From: Clostridium sp. CM027
GTDB taxonomy: Bacteria > Bacillota > Clostridia > Clostridiales > Clostridiaceae
Assembly: GCF_024730565.1 (NCBI RefSeq)
Contig: NZ_CP077725.1
Coordinates: forward strand, 1,054,001-1,118,000
Length of the DNA: 64,000 nt
Direction of reading: 5' to 3'
Shown here piece after piece: positions 17,021 to 26,008 of this stretch; within the stretch, counting starts at the first letter, position 1, and each line of letters begins with the position of its first letter. A program made the translations under genes and the position numbers. The notes beneath the pieces are model-generated. The model was not told where the DNA came from and ran no database searches. It saw nothing but the letters and a program-made list of their open reading frames with translations.

Positions 17021-17126
17021 AATGTCGTTAAATCATCTTCTTCGAAGCTGCAATATTAACAACTTCAGAAGGAGATTTACACTCCCAATTATAGAAGTGG
17101 AGACTTTCCTTCTGAAATGTCGTTAA
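17021..17126 (-). repeat. Short structured repeat/MITE-like element, copy C, inside the opu operon
   Basis: On the minus strand it starts TTAACGACATTTCAGAAGG, has a centre with CTCCACTTCTATAATTGGGAG and continues CTCCTTCTGAAGTTGTTAA. It ends GCAGCTTCGAAGAAGATGA then TTTAACGACAT. Ends and centre align with the copy at 15157-15319, which carries about 57 extra internal bases. It begins four bases after the opuAB stop codon and fills most of the opuAB-opuAC gap. Confidence 0.65.
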
Positions 17127-17130
17127 AACC

Positions 17131-17973
17131 TTATGTAGTGTGTTTTTTATTTAGCGCTTGAGTAATACGATCCAATATCATCGCTAATATAACAATAGCT
17201 AAACCTGAAGCAAATCCTTGTCCGGCTTCATTTCTTGTAACCGCTCTAAAGACTTCAACACCTAACCCGTCAGCACCAATCATAGAAGCTATAACAACCA
17301 TAGATAGTGCTAACATAATTGTTTGGTTAACCCCTGCCATAATTGTATTTTTCGCAATCGGAAGTTGAACCTTAAATAATTTTTGTGCAGGAGTTGACCC
17401 AAAGGCATCTGCTGCCTCAATAAGTTCTGTTGAAACTTGGCGAATACCAAAATTAGTTAACCTTACAACTGGAGGCATTGCAAATATAACAGATGCAATA
17501 ATTCCAGGTACCATTCCTATCCCAAAGAAAGAAACAGCTGGTATTAAATAAACAAAAGCAGGCATAGTCTGCATAATGTCTAATATAGGCGTTACTATAT
17601 CTTGCACCATTCTGCTTTTTGACATCCAAACTCCAAGAGGAATACCAATCAAAATCGATATTGAACTAGATGTTAAAATCAATGAAAGGGTAAGCATGGT
17701 TTGTTCCCAATATCCAAGATTTAGGATTAATAGCAACCCCAATAATGCAAATATAGATAAACCCCATTTTTTCTTAGTTATAAATATAGTTAATGCTACG
17801 ATAATCAGTATAAAAACCACTGGAGGGATAGCTATTAATGCGTCACTTAACCCATTTACAACAGCATTTAGAATATCTTTAATTGGTTCAAAAAACCACT
17901 GAGCGTTATCTCTTAACCATGCTACAAGCATGTCAGCCCATTTAACTATTGGTATCGTTGGTATTTGTTTCAT
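17131..17973 (-). CDS. opuAB: Glycine betaine ABC transporter, permease
   Basis: This is a 280-residue ProW/OpuAB permease with about seven membrane helices and the BPD_transp_1 signature (EAADAFGSTPAQKLFKVQLPIA, the ATPase-contact loop). The N-terminal stretch WADMLVAWLRDNAQWFFEPI is typical of OpuAB. It overlaps the ATPase gene by 32 bp, so the two are translationally coupled. With OpuAA and the lipoprotein it imports glycine betaine during osmotic or cold stress. Confidence 0.93.
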   Translation of the reverse strand: MKQIPTIPIVKWADMLVAWLRDNAQWFFEPIKDILNAVVNGLSDALIAIPPVVFILIIVALTIFITKKKWGLSIFALLGLLLILNLGYWEQTMLTLSLILTSSSISILIGIPLGVWMSKSRMVQDIVTPILDIMQTMPAFVYLIPAVSFFGIGMVPGIIASVIFAMPPVVRLTNFGIRQVSTELIEAADAFGSTPAQKLFKVQLPIAKNTIMAGVNQTIMLALSMVVIASMIGADGLGVEVFRAVTRNEAGQGFASGLAIVILAMILDRITQALNKKHTT

Positions 17974-19159
17974 CGTTATTCACCTCATTTCCTGCAAGAG
18001 CCGCTAATACTGCACCTCGAACTATAATTCCTTTTAATATTTTTTCTTCAACAACAGCTACTGGTACAGGAGAATCGTGTATTATCTCAAACAAATCATT
18101 TAATGACAAATCTGGAAGAACTACAGGAACATCCGTAATCATAACATCATAAATATCTTTAGTTCCATTTTTCACTGCTTCAGCTGCCGCATCTGCAGTT
18201 ACAACTCCTAAGAACTCTTTGTTTTTATTAATAACATAGATACTTGAAATTCCAGCCTGTCTCATACGTTTTAATGCAACTCGTGGACCATGTTTTTCTA
18301 CATCTATGGTCTCTGGGCGTTTCATAACATGTTGTGCAGAAAAAACCTTGGATCTATCTACATCCTCAACAAACTTTCTAACATATTCATCAGCAGGATT
18401 TGTCATAATTTCTTCTGGAGTACCAACCTGCACTATTAATCCATTTTTCATAATTGCTATTCTGTCTCCAATTTTAAGTGCTTCATCTAAGTCATGCGTA
18501 ATAAATATAATTGTTTTATGCATGGTTGCTTGTAAATCTATAAGCTCATCTTGCATCTCTTTACGGTTTAAAGGATCTAGTGCTGAAAAGGCTTCATCCA
18601 TTAATAAAATATCTGGATTATTAGCTAGAGCCCTTGCAAGACCTACTCTTTGCTTCATCCCTCCTGATAATTGACTAGGATATTGATCCTCGTATCCTTT
18701 AAGCCCTACCAATTGTAATGATTCGAGGGCTTTTTCCTCAATTTCTTTTTTATCCATACCTTGTATTTCTAATCCGAATCCGGCATTCTCCAAAATAGTA
18801 CGATGGGGAAATAATCCAAATCCTTGAAAAACCATGCTTAGTTTCTTTCTTCTAGTTTCTCTTAATTTATGTTTATCCATTTTCGCCAAATCCTCACCAT
18901 CCACTAACACACTACCTGCATTTGGCTCGATTAGACGATTAATCAATCTAACAAGCGTGGACTTCCCACTTCCTGACAATCCCATAATGACAAAAATTTC
19001 TCCAGAGTGTACTTCAAACGATACCCTATTTACACCTACAGTCATTCCTGTTTCTTTTAAGATATCTGGTTTTGTTTTTCCTTCTTGTAAAAGCTTTATT
19101 CCTTGTTTAGGGTTTTTACCAAAAATCTTGGTCAAACCTTTAACTTCAATTTTCAACAT
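17942..19159 (-). CDS. opuAA: Glycine betaine ABC transporter, ATP-binding protein with CBS domains
   Basis: This 405-residue ATPase has Walker A GLSGSGKST (about 60-68), signature LSGGMKQRV, Walker B ILLMDEAFSALDP and switch His in FITHDLDEA. After about residue 280 two CBS repeats follow (MKRPETIDVEKHGPRVALKRM..., MITDVPVVLPDLSLNDLFEII...), as in OpuA transporters where CBS domains sense ionic strength. The first gene of the operon starts with a GAGGTG ribosome site. No transcriptional regulator of osmotic response is adjacent. Confidence 0.93.
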   Translation of the reverse strand: MLKIEVKGLTKIFGKNPKQGIKLLQEGKTKPDILKETGMTVGVNRVSFEVHSGEIFVIMGLSGSGKSTLVRLINRLIEPNAGSVLVDGEDLAKMDKHKLRETRRKKLSMVFQGFGLFPHRTILENAGFGLEIQGMDKKEIEEKALESLQLVGLKGYEDQYPSQLSGGMKQRVGLARALANNPDILLMDEAFSALDPLNRKEMQDELIDLQATMHKTIIFITHDLDEALKIGDRIAIMKNGLIVQVGTPEEIMTNPADEYVRKFVEDVDRSKVFSAQHVMKRPETIDVEKHGPRVALKRMRQAGISSIYVINKNKEFLGVVTADAAAEAVKNGTKDIYDVMITDVPVVLPDLSLNDLFEIIHDSPVPVAVVEEKILKGIIVRGAVLAALAGNEVNNDETNTNDTNS

Positions 19160-19363
19160 TTATTCACCTCTTTGATTATTTAATCTATGTATTATTTGTA
19201 AACACATCCCTTTAGATTTAAGCGATATTCTTACATTGTACTAGACCTCGACAGTAAATACAAGTTTTCGACAATCGCATTTCTCCTATTATATTACATA
19301 TATGCTATGAATAAGGTATTTGCATACTTATTCAACCTCCTGAATTATTAAAAATAATTAACA

Positions 19364-19391
19364 TAAAAAGGTGTTCTTTATAAACACCTTT
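19364..19391 (-). terminator. Terminator of the MATE gene
   Basis: On the minus strand AAAAGGTGTT pairs with AACACCTTTT around a 7-base loop, ending in a T run. It lies about 45 bases after the MATE stop codon. Confidence 0.75.
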
Positions 19392-19435
19392 TCTTGTTGG
19401 ATCTATTTTGTTATTGTGTTACATTTGTTGTTTTT

Positions 19436-20797
19436 CTATACAATGTTTTTACATTTAAGTTTTTTAATACTTTTCCATAAGAAGAATGCGGTTAGTGCAG
19501 TTGCGATCAAATCTGCACAAGGTTGTGAAAGCCATAATCCATCCAATTTAAAAAATAATGGAAGTATAAGAATAAGTGGAATTAGTACTATGACTTGTCT
19601 TAATATGCTTAAAATCATTGAGGTTTTTGCCTCATTTATTGCTTGAAAATAGCTTGCCCCTAAAATTTGAAACCCTAATATAGGTAAAAAGATTAAGTCT
19701 ATTCTAATTCCACGTGCACCTAGATTTATTAGGTCAGTATTATTACCTACAAATACGCCAATAAGCTGCTTCGCAAATACTTGTACTCCTATAAATCCAA
19801 TTATAGCAATGCAAGTGCCAAAAGTTATGGCAAGCTTTAAAACCTTTAAAACCCTTGGATACAATTTAGCCCCATAATTATATCCTATTATAGGCTGAAT
19901 CCCTTGACTTATACCAAATATAGGCATAAAAATAAGCATTGATATACTATTTAATATTCCCATTGCAGCTATTGCAAGATCCCCTCCGTAAGAATAAAGA
20001 CCTTTATTATATAAAATAATTACAAAACTTGATGCAATTTGCATAGAAAAAGGAGCCATGCCAATAGCAAAAATATCTTTTATAATATGTTTATGCAGCT
20101 TTAAATTGGCTTTCTTTATTTTTAGCACGCTTCCACTGCTTTTAGATGTAAAATATTTCAATACTAATATAGTATTAAAAGCTTGAGAAATTATGGTTGC
20201 TATTGCAGCACCTTGAATTCCCATATCAAAAACGAATATGAATATTGGATCTAATATAATATTAATAATTGCACCAAATACCATTGTAAGCATTGCCATT
20301 TTAGGATTACCCTCTGCTCTAATTATATTATTAATACCAAATCCTATATTTTGAAAAACAGCTCCCATAAGTATGATTTGTATATATGCTTTTGCATAGG
20401 GGATACTATTTTCACTTGCTCCAAATAAGATTAGGAGTTTATTTAAAAACAAAACTCCAAGTATACTAATCACTAATGATATTATCGTTATAAGTATAAA
20501 GGCATTTCCCAAAATATTATCTGCCGCTTCCTTGTTTTTTTCTCCTAGTTTTATTGATATAACTGCACTAGCACCTATCCCAATAAGCATTCCAAAAGCC
20601 ATTATAATAACTGATATGGGGAACGTTATAGCAAGTCCTGAAAGTGCATAGGATCCTACCCCTTTAATATGCCCTATATACATTCGATCTACAATGTTAT
20701 ATAACGCATTTACAATCATCCCTGTTATAGCTGGCACCGAAAACTTAACCAGTAGTTTTCCTATACTTTCTGTTCCTAATTCATTTGTTTGATTCAT
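19436..20797 (-). CDS. MATE-family efflux transporter
   Basis: This is a 453-residue antiporter with twelve membrane helices of the MATE (MatE) family. It has the repeated half-protein motifs beginning VPAITGMIVNALYNIVDRMYIGH and FAIGMAPFSMQIASSFVIILYN. Such proteins expel cationic drugs or metabolites using Na+ or H+ gradients. The N-terminus (GTESIGKLLVKFSVPAI) is typical of the clostridial/Bacteroides DinF-like subgroup. It is a single gene with its own terminator. The substrate is unknown. Confidence 0.88.
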   Translation of the reverse strand: MNQTNELGTESIGKLLVKFSVPAITGMIVNALYNIVDRMYIGHIKGVGSYALSGLAITFPISVIIMAFGMLIGIGASAVISIKLGEKNKEAADNILGNAFILITIISLVISILGVLFLNKLLILFGASENSIPYAKAYIQIILMGAVFQNIGFGINNIIRAEGNPKMAMLTMVFGAIINIILDPIFIFVFDMGIQGAAIATIISQAFNTILVLKYFTSKSSGSVLKIKKANLKLHKHIIKDIFAIGMAPFSMQIASSFVIILYNKGLYSYGGDLAIAAMGILNSISMLIFMPIFGISQGIQPIIGYNYGAKLYPRVLKVLKLAITFGTCIAIIGFIGVQVFAKQLIGVFVGNNTDLINLGARGIRIDLIFLPILGFQILGASYFQAINEAKTSMILSILRQVIVLIPLILILPLFFKLDGLWLSQPCADLIATALTAFFLWKSIKKLKCKNIV

Positions 20798-21230
20798 AAA
20801 AACATTCCTCCATACTAAAAATATAAATTTAAAATGTCAGTAAGAAACTTTTACAATTTCCAGTAATTTTATATTATTCTATTTGAGTCACATATGTTTA
20901 GATATGCGGCATTAACCATTGATATACCTATTTTCTAGTATAACACATGTTCTACATTTTTTCTTATTCTGCAAGCCTAAATTATTCAATCTACTTCAGG
21001 GCTCATTAACAACAAAATATATTGCAGTTTTTATAAATATAGTTTGTAATGTTTATTAGAATACATTTAAATAAACATTAACTTCAAAATTACATTTAAT
21101 ATATTGTCCAAAAATGTGATATAATAATTCTTTATTGTCTTCTCTATATTTAAAAAAATTTGATATGTCTAATTTATTTTAAAATAGAAGACAGAATCAT
21201 ATACGCAAAATTGTTAGGAGTGACAAAACT
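20798..21230. other. Intergenic between divergent MATE and greA genes
   Basis: AT-rich DNA with no open frame having a ribosome site. It should hold both divergent promoters. No operator or riboswitch pattern was recognised. Confidence 0.5.
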
Positions 21231-21698
21231 ATGAAAAATACAATATTAACACCTAGTGGAGTAATAAAATTAGAGGAAGAATTATCCTTTCGCACAGGAG
21301 AAAAAAGAAGAGAAATAACCGCCGCAATTAAAGAAGCAAAGGGCCATGGCGATTTAAGTGAGAATGCAGAGTATGATGCAGCTAAAGATGAGGAAGCAAC
21401 CAATAATGATAGAATAATTGCAGTTCAAGAGTTACTTAGGAACTCTACAGTCGTAGATGATTACAGTAGTGACGACCAATTAGGTCTTGGAGGTCAGGCT
21501 GATATTAAATTTCTTGACACAGGTGATATTGAGAACATACACCTGGTATCAACAGTAGAGACCAACCCTGATTTAATGAACATAAGTATTGAATCCCCTC
21601 TTGGAATGGCAATATATAAAAAGGCACTTGGAGAAAAGTGCTCTGTTATATCTCCTGAAGGCAATTATGAAGTAAGTATAGAAAAAATTTACGAGTAA
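21231..21698 (+). CDS. greA: Transcription elongation factor GreA
   Basis: GreA inserts its coiled coil into the secondary channel of RNA polymerase to cleave backtracked RNA. The 155-residue protein has the N-terminal coiled coil with the acidic tip in GDLSENAEYDAAKDE (about residues 40-55) and a C-terminal FKBP-like domain ending in NYEVSIEKIYE. VSTVETNPDLMNISIESPLGMAIYKKALGEKCSV fits the GreA C-domain. It is a single gene with its own terminator, and a second greA elsewhere in the genome is possible. Confidence 0.92.
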   Translation: MKNTILTPSGVIKLEEELSFRTGEKRREITAAIKEAKGHGDLSENAEYDAAKDEEATNNDRIIAVQELLRNSTVVDDYSSDDQLGLGGQADIKFLDTGDIENIHLVSTVETNPDLMNISIESPLGMAIYKKALGEKCSVISPEGNYEVSIEKIYE

Positions 21699-21706
21699 AA
21701 AAATTA

Positions 21707-21737
21707 AAGCAGAGATCACTCTCTGCTTAAATTTTTT
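21707..21737 (+). terminator. Terminator of greA
   Basis: AAGCAGAGA and TCTCTGCTT form a 9-bp stem with a 4-base loop, followed by AAA and a run of T. Confidence 0.85.
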
Positions 21738-21856
21738 TTATTAATTCTTGTTTTGTAAATTTAAAATTACCCCTTATCATTGCTTTTATGAATTCACATT
21801 TCAAACCCTTATTTCAAGGCACGGCGGAGAAACTTCATACGGATGCACGACACCCT

Positions 21857-22081
21857 TTACTTATTATCCACCATATTTTTTTCTGCTGCCTCTACCATTC
21901 TCTTTACCATTTCTCCGCCGACATTACCTGAATTTTTTATTTTATTTACAATATTACTTGGCACATCGCCCATATCTACATTTCTGCTTTCAATATTATC
22001 TACTGCCATATCTTGTGCTACTTCCATTTTAAATTTTTGAAGTTTTCCCGCTGCTTCTGGTACTAATGTTCTTTTAGTCAT
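21857..22081 (-). CDS. Alpha/beta-type small acid-soluble spore protein
   Basis: The 74-residue SASP binds and protects DNA in the dormant spore and is degraded on germination. From the ATG at 22081 (GGAGG just upstream) it reads MTKRTLVPEAAGKLQKFKME, then VAQD, the expected GPR-protease region. The conserved DNA-binding blocks DNIESRNVDMGDVPSNIVNKI and GNVGGEMVKRMVEAAEKNM follow. The frame is open further upstream but the extension is not SASP-like. It shows that the organism forms endospores. Expression would be forespore-specific, although no sigma-G promoter was identified with confidence. Confidence 0.93.
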   Translation of the reverse strand: MTKRTLVPEAAGKLQKFKMEVAQDMAVDNIESRNVDMGDVPSNIVNKIKNSGNVGGEMVKRMVEAAEKNMVDNK

Positions 22082-22260
22082 TTTACTACCTCCATATAAT
22101 TTTATATTGTAAATACCCAAGATATATTGTAATAATTTTGATCTCAACCTTGTATATCTACAACTAGTATTTTTTAAAACGAACTTTTTATTCATTAATT
22201 CATCTTTAAAATTTTTATTTAGGTTTATTAATTTTGATTGTGTTTGAAATAAAATAAAGA

Positions 22261-22313
22261 AGATAACTTTAATTATCTCCTTTTTCTATTATATTTATTT
22301 ATAATAGTTATCT
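22261..22313. terminator. Hairpin after the 242-residue protein gene
   Basis: AGATAACT and AGTTATCT pair around nested repeats (CTATTATA / TATAATAG and TAATTATC-type pairing), with T-rich sequence on both sides. It is a plausible terminator for the minus-strand gene ending at 22344. Confidence 0.45.
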
Positions 22314-22343
22314 ATTTTTTTATGCGGCTTATCAACTCTACCA

Positions 22344-23072
22344 TTAATGATTTTTATCAGTAGAAGATGTCTTGAAACTTTTTTCAAGCCTATCCACAAC
22401 TTTAGTATATTTGTCCTTTTCATTTGCTGGAAATTTAAAAATAAAAGTATTTGTTGAAGCTTTTCCTACTACTTTTTTTTGATATACTATTTCGTCACCT
22501 TCAGTATAAGATATTACAAACCAACTACCACCTTTAGCTTTATAATACATATTATTATTTTCAATTGCTTTATTGTATATTGAATCAATAGTATCATTTG
22601 GTGCATTATTAGTTCCATATACCTGCAAATAAACCTTTCCATCGTCAGATTTAAATATATTACCATTTGCAGTATCATTAACTACTTTAAGATCATTAGG
22701 ATACATAATTGAATATGAAAATTTTTCATTACTATAACTTTTATATTCATCTTCTTTAAGTTGATTACCCTGAGACTTTGCCTCTAATATTTTTTTAGTC
22801 TCGATTGCTTTTAAATCCGATGTTTTTTTTTCCTCCGCCACTTTTGCATCTTCTATTATTTTATCTGCTACTATTTTTGCATCTGCTATTTTTTTATCCG
22901 CTACTATTTTCGCATCTGAAATCCTTTTATCCGCTATTTGCTCTGGTGTTCCTGTTGCAGCTTCTGATGATACTTGTGATGGTGGTGTTGAGACTATTCT
23001 GTATATACTTACTACTATAACTAATAGTACTATGAGTGATAAGATTACAAGTGCTTTTACTGACTTTTTCAT
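22344..23072 (-). CDS. Membrane-anchored protein with heptad-like repeats and PsbP-like C-domain
   Basis: The 242-residue protein has an N-terminal membrane anchor (about residues 7-28) and then a helical repeat region of about 60 residues in which AD(K/A)KIADAKIVADK-type units repeat (KRISDAKIVADKKIADAKIV, then ADKIIEDAKVAEEKK), predicting a coiled-coil stalk. The last 130 residues (YSNEKFSYSIMYPNDLKVVND...GKVYLQVYG) resemble PsbP/DUF-type outer domains of clostridial lipo- or membrane proteins. A function is not known. A tiny ORF and spermidine synthase lie upstream. Confidence 0.6.
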   Translation of the reverse strand: MKKSVKALVILSLIVLLVIVVSIYRIVSTPPSQVSSEAATGTPEQIADKRISDAKIVADKKIADAKIVADKIIEDAKVAEEKKTSDLKAIETKKILEAKSQGNQLKEDEYKSYSNEKFSYSIMYPNDLKVVNDTANGNIFKSDDGKVYLQVYGTNNAPNDTIDSIYNKAIENNNMYYKAKGGSWFVISYTEGDEIVYQKKVVGKASTNTFIFKFPANEKDKYTKVVDRLEKSFKTSSTDKNH

Positions 23073-23134
23073 TTGTTTTTTCTCCTCGCATATGCTTTTA
23101 TAGTGATAACTTTATAATCATAATTATTTAAAAG

Positions 23135-23212
23135 TTATTTGTTTTTTTTAATAAAAATGCTAAATACAATTGCTATAATAAACCCAATTAAAAACGACAC
23201 CCAGATTGGCAT
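23135..23212 (-). CDS. 25-residue single-helix membrane peptide
   Basis: An ATG at 23212 is preceded by AAGGAGG with eight bases of spacing, one of the best ribosome sites in the region. The peptide starts MPIWVSFLIGFIIAIVFSIF and ends IKKNK: one hydrophobic helix with a positively charged C-terminus. It lies between the speE terminator and the 242-residue protein gene. Peptides like this are often small membrane-protein modulators or type I toxins, but no antisense RNA promoter was identified, so the function is open. Confidence 0.55.
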   Translation of the reverse strand: MPIWVSFLIGFIIAIVFSIFIKKNK

Positions 23213-23240
23213 AATTTAAACCCTCCTTAACCATCACATT

Positions 23241-23269
23241 AAAAAGGATACAGACTTCATGTCTATACC
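23241..23269 (-). terminator. Terminator after speE
   Basis: On the minus strand GGTATAGAC pairs with GTCTGTATCC around ATGAA, followed by TTTTT. Confidence 0.65.
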
Positions 23270-23310
23270 CTAATCAATTGTAGTCTCTAAACTTTTAAGC
23301 TCAGCTTTTT

Positions 23311-24183
23311 CTATTTTAGATCACTTATGAAATTTGGAAGATCAAAGCAAGATTTTGCAATCTCCTTTGTTAAATAACGAGTTTCAAGAGGCAATTTATT
23401 TACGTCCATGTTACTAGGATCATAAACATCTGAAGCCATTGTAAAACTCCATAATCCACCTGGATAAGTTGGAACAAACGCTATATAGGTTTTTACAATT
23501 TTAAAGTTATTCTTTAATATCCTTCTTGTATTCTCAATTATATTACGATGAAGCATTGGAGATTCACTTTGACATACCATTACTCCATCAGTTTTTAATG
23601 TTCTTTTTACATTTTTATAAAATTCTTCTCCAAACAAATCCTTAGCAGGACCCTCAGGATCTGGTGAATCGACCATGACTATATCATACTTAATATCGGT
23701 CTTCTTTACGTATTCAACTCCATCTCCGAATTTAAAATTGATTCTTTTATCAAAACCTGCGCCTCCGCTTATTTCCGGAAGAAATTTTATGCTTTCTTTT
23801 GTTACTACTTCGTCGAGCTCAACCATGTCAATTGTCTCAAGTCCTTTATACTTTGATAATTCTCGTACCGCTCCACAGTCTCCTCCACCAATTACCAATA
23901 CGTTTTGTGGGTTTTTATGTGTGATTACTGGAATATGAGTAATCATTTCATTATATATAAAACCATCTGCTGAAGTAGTCTGCATTGACCCATCAAGCAC
24001 AAGACATGGACCAAATGCCACAGTATCAATCAAAGCTACCTCTTGATAGGGCGATTTGCTATATGAAAAACATTTATTAATTTTGTAAGTAATTTTCAAA
24101 CTTTTTTTCTCAACTTCAACTTCCTCAAACCACAGTTCATTATCAATTTTTTTAAAATACTTTGGCAATTCATCCATTTTCAT
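23311..24183 (-). CDS. speE: Spermidine synthase (polyamine aminopropyltransferase)
   Basis: The enzyme transfers an aminopropyl group from decarboxylated S-adenosylmethionine to putrescine. The 290-residue protein has the N-terminal beta domain (LWFEEVEVEKKSLKITYKI) and the Rossmann core with VLVIGGGDCGAVRELSKY. It also has the catalytic-loop region VMVDSPDPEGPAKDLFGEEFY with the conserved Asp, and MQTTSADGFIYNEMITHIP. The partner genes speD, speA and speB are not in the window. It has a good AGGAGG start signal. Confidence 0.93.
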   Translation of the reverse strand: MKMDELPKYFKKIDNELWFEEVEVEKKSLKITYKINKCFSYSKSPYQEVALIDTVAFGPCLVLDGSMQTTSADGFIYNEMITHIPVITHKNPQNVLVIGGGDCGAVRELSKYKGLETIDMVELDEVVTKESIKFLPEISGGAGFDKRINFKFGDGVEYVKKTDIKYDIVMVDSPDPEGPAKDLFGEEFYKNVKRTLKTDGVMVCQSESPMLHRNIIENTRRILKNNFKIVKTYIAFVPTYPGGLWSFTMASDVYDPSNMDVNKLPLETRYLTKEIAKSCFDLPNFISDLK

Positions 24184-24640
24184 AATAATTCCTCCATTAT
24201 AATAAATTTAAGCTTGTAAAGATGCAACTCTATTATAGTTAATTCAACAATTACAGCTTTAATGTTTTCTTTTGTATCTCCGAAAGCCACCACTTCAAGT
24301 ATATCATAGATATTCGAAAGTTCAACTTGGATATGCTAATGATAACCCAACACCACAATATCTTATTCTATTTAAATCTCCATCAACCCATAATAGCTAA
24401 CTGAAAGTTATCCCATGGTCACTCAAGAAAAAAAGCTGAATATTATAATTAGGTTAATAATATTAATATAATGTTATTTTTTTCTAAAATCCTTTTTAAA
24501 CCATAATTAAGAAAAAAGAATAACAGAAGATAATTATATTGTTTTGCACAAACTAGAGGATGTAGATGTTGCTACTGTGGAGACGAAAATAAATAGAAAT
24601 CATAAACTAAATGATAAAAAATGCAGTGATAACTCAAAAG
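24184..24640. other. Intergenic, with a possible gene remnant on the plus strand
   Basis: From about 24520 to 24640 one plus-strand frame is open and reads in part NYIVLHKLEDVDVATVETKI then NRNHKLNDKKCSDNSKE. It lacks an ATG and a ribosome site and runs into the following terminator. It may be a decayed gene end. The rest shows no recognisable feature. Confidence 0.3.
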
Positions 24641-24644
24641 AAAC

Positions 24645-24675
24645 AAAAGCCACCTGCACAAAGGTGGCTTTTTAT
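24645..24675. terminator. Terminator downstream of brnQ
   Basis: AAAAGCCACCT and AGGTGGCTTTT pair perfectly over 11 bp with a 6-base loop, with T runs on both strands. Confidence 0.8.
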
Positions 24676-24712
24676 ACTATAAATATTAATTATTTATATC
24701 GCTGAAACATTC

Positions 24713-26008
24713 TCACATTTCAACAATTGAAGTAGCATCTTCTTTCGATTTTATTAAAATGTTTGAAATTACAAAAGCTAGTAAAGAAGGTACAAGCCAT
24801 GAGAATCCTGCACTTGCTAGAGGAATAAATTTAATAAATGCGATGTTATTCCCAAATAAACCATTTACTGTATCTAAAATAGTTATTATTAAAGCTGTGT
24901 ATACAGTTATAGCAACAATCTTATCATTTTTCACTTTATCACCAAGAAAGGTAATAGCTATTAGAATAATTACAATTGGATATAAAATTTGTAAAATTGG
25001 AACTGCCAATATAACTATACTATCAACGCCTTTTGTAGCTATTACTCCACTTACTAACGCCATAGAAATAGCATTAGTCGTGTATGATACTTTACCATTT
25101 GAGAGTTCAGTAAAGTATTTTGCTCCACTTGAAAGTAATCCTATAGAAGTTGTTAAGCATGCAAGACTCACAGATAAACTAAGAATAACGCTACCAATAC
25201 TGCCTAAGTCTAGTTTTACAATTTGTGTAACTAGATTAGTTCTAGCTATATCTTCAGAGAACAAAGTAGATGTTTGAGATCCAAGATACATAAGTCCAGA
25301 ATATACAAAGGCTAAACCCACTACAGCCACCATAGATGCCTTTATAGTCATCTTCATTATATCCTTTGGATTTTCATAACCCTTTGCTCTAACAGCTGAA
25401 AGAATTATTGATGCCAATATAACAGAGCCCATACCGTCCATCGTTTGATAACCTTCTAATAAAGATTTTGAAAATGCACCTTGGTAATGTGTATTTACAA
25501 TTGGTCCAATAGGAAATATTATGCCTTTAAATATAATTATAGCGAGCATTAATAAAAGTGCTGGTGTAAGTATTTTACCTATATTATCAATTATTGAAGA
25601 AGGTTTAAGCACGAATGCAAGTGTTATTGCAAAATACAATATAATAGTTATGTTTTGCCCCATAAATGGGAATAAAGGCTGTATTCCAAGTTCGAAAGTC
25701 GTTGCGGCTGTTCTTGGAACTGCAAATAAAGGTCCTATAACAAGAATTAAAGCTACACCTGTTATTATTGCAAATTTTGAACCTACTCTATTTGCCATTT
25801 TATCGAAAGAACCATTAATTTTAGCACAGGCAATTATTCCAATTAGAGGAAGACCAACTCCTGTAAGGAGGAACCCTATAATAGCTATAATAAACTTGCT
25901 TCCTACCGCTTTCCCTAAGTATGGTGGAAAAATCAGGTTTCCTGCACCGAAAAACATTGCAAATAGTGCAAACCCTATAACCAAGGAATGTTTTGTTGAA
26001 GTTTTCAT
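24713..26008 (-). CDS. brnQ: Branched-chain amino acid transport system II carrier protein
   Basis: The protein imports leucine, isoleucine and valine, driven by Na+ or H+. The 431-residue protein has twelve membrane helices. It has the LIVCS-family start GFALFAMFFGAGNLIFPPYLG and the signature YQTMDGMGSVILASIILSAVRAKGY. It is a single gene with an AGGAGG-like ribosome site and a downstream terminator. A T-box or leucine-responsive leader was looked for upstream and not found. Confidence 0.93.
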   Translation of the reverse strand: MKTSTKHSLVIGFALFAMFFGAGNLIFPPYLGKAVGSKFIIAIIGFLLTGVGLPLIGIIACAKINGSFDKMANRVGSKFAIITGVALILVIGPLFAVPRTAATTFELGIQPLFPFMGQNITIILYFAITLAFVLKPSSIIDNIGKILTPALLLMLAIIIFKGIIFPIGPIVNTHYQGAFSKSLLEGYQTMDGMGSVILASIILSAVRAKGYENPKDIMKMTIKASMVAVVGLAFVYSGLMYLGSQTSTLFSEDIARTNLVTQIVKLDLGSIGSVILSLSVSLACLTTSIGLLSSGAKYFTELSNGKVSYTTNAISMALVSGVIATKGVDSIVILAVPILQILYPIVIILIAITFLGDKVKNDKIVAITVYTALIITILDTVNGLFGNNIAFIKFIPLASAGFSWLVPSLLAFVISNILIKSKEDATSIVEM

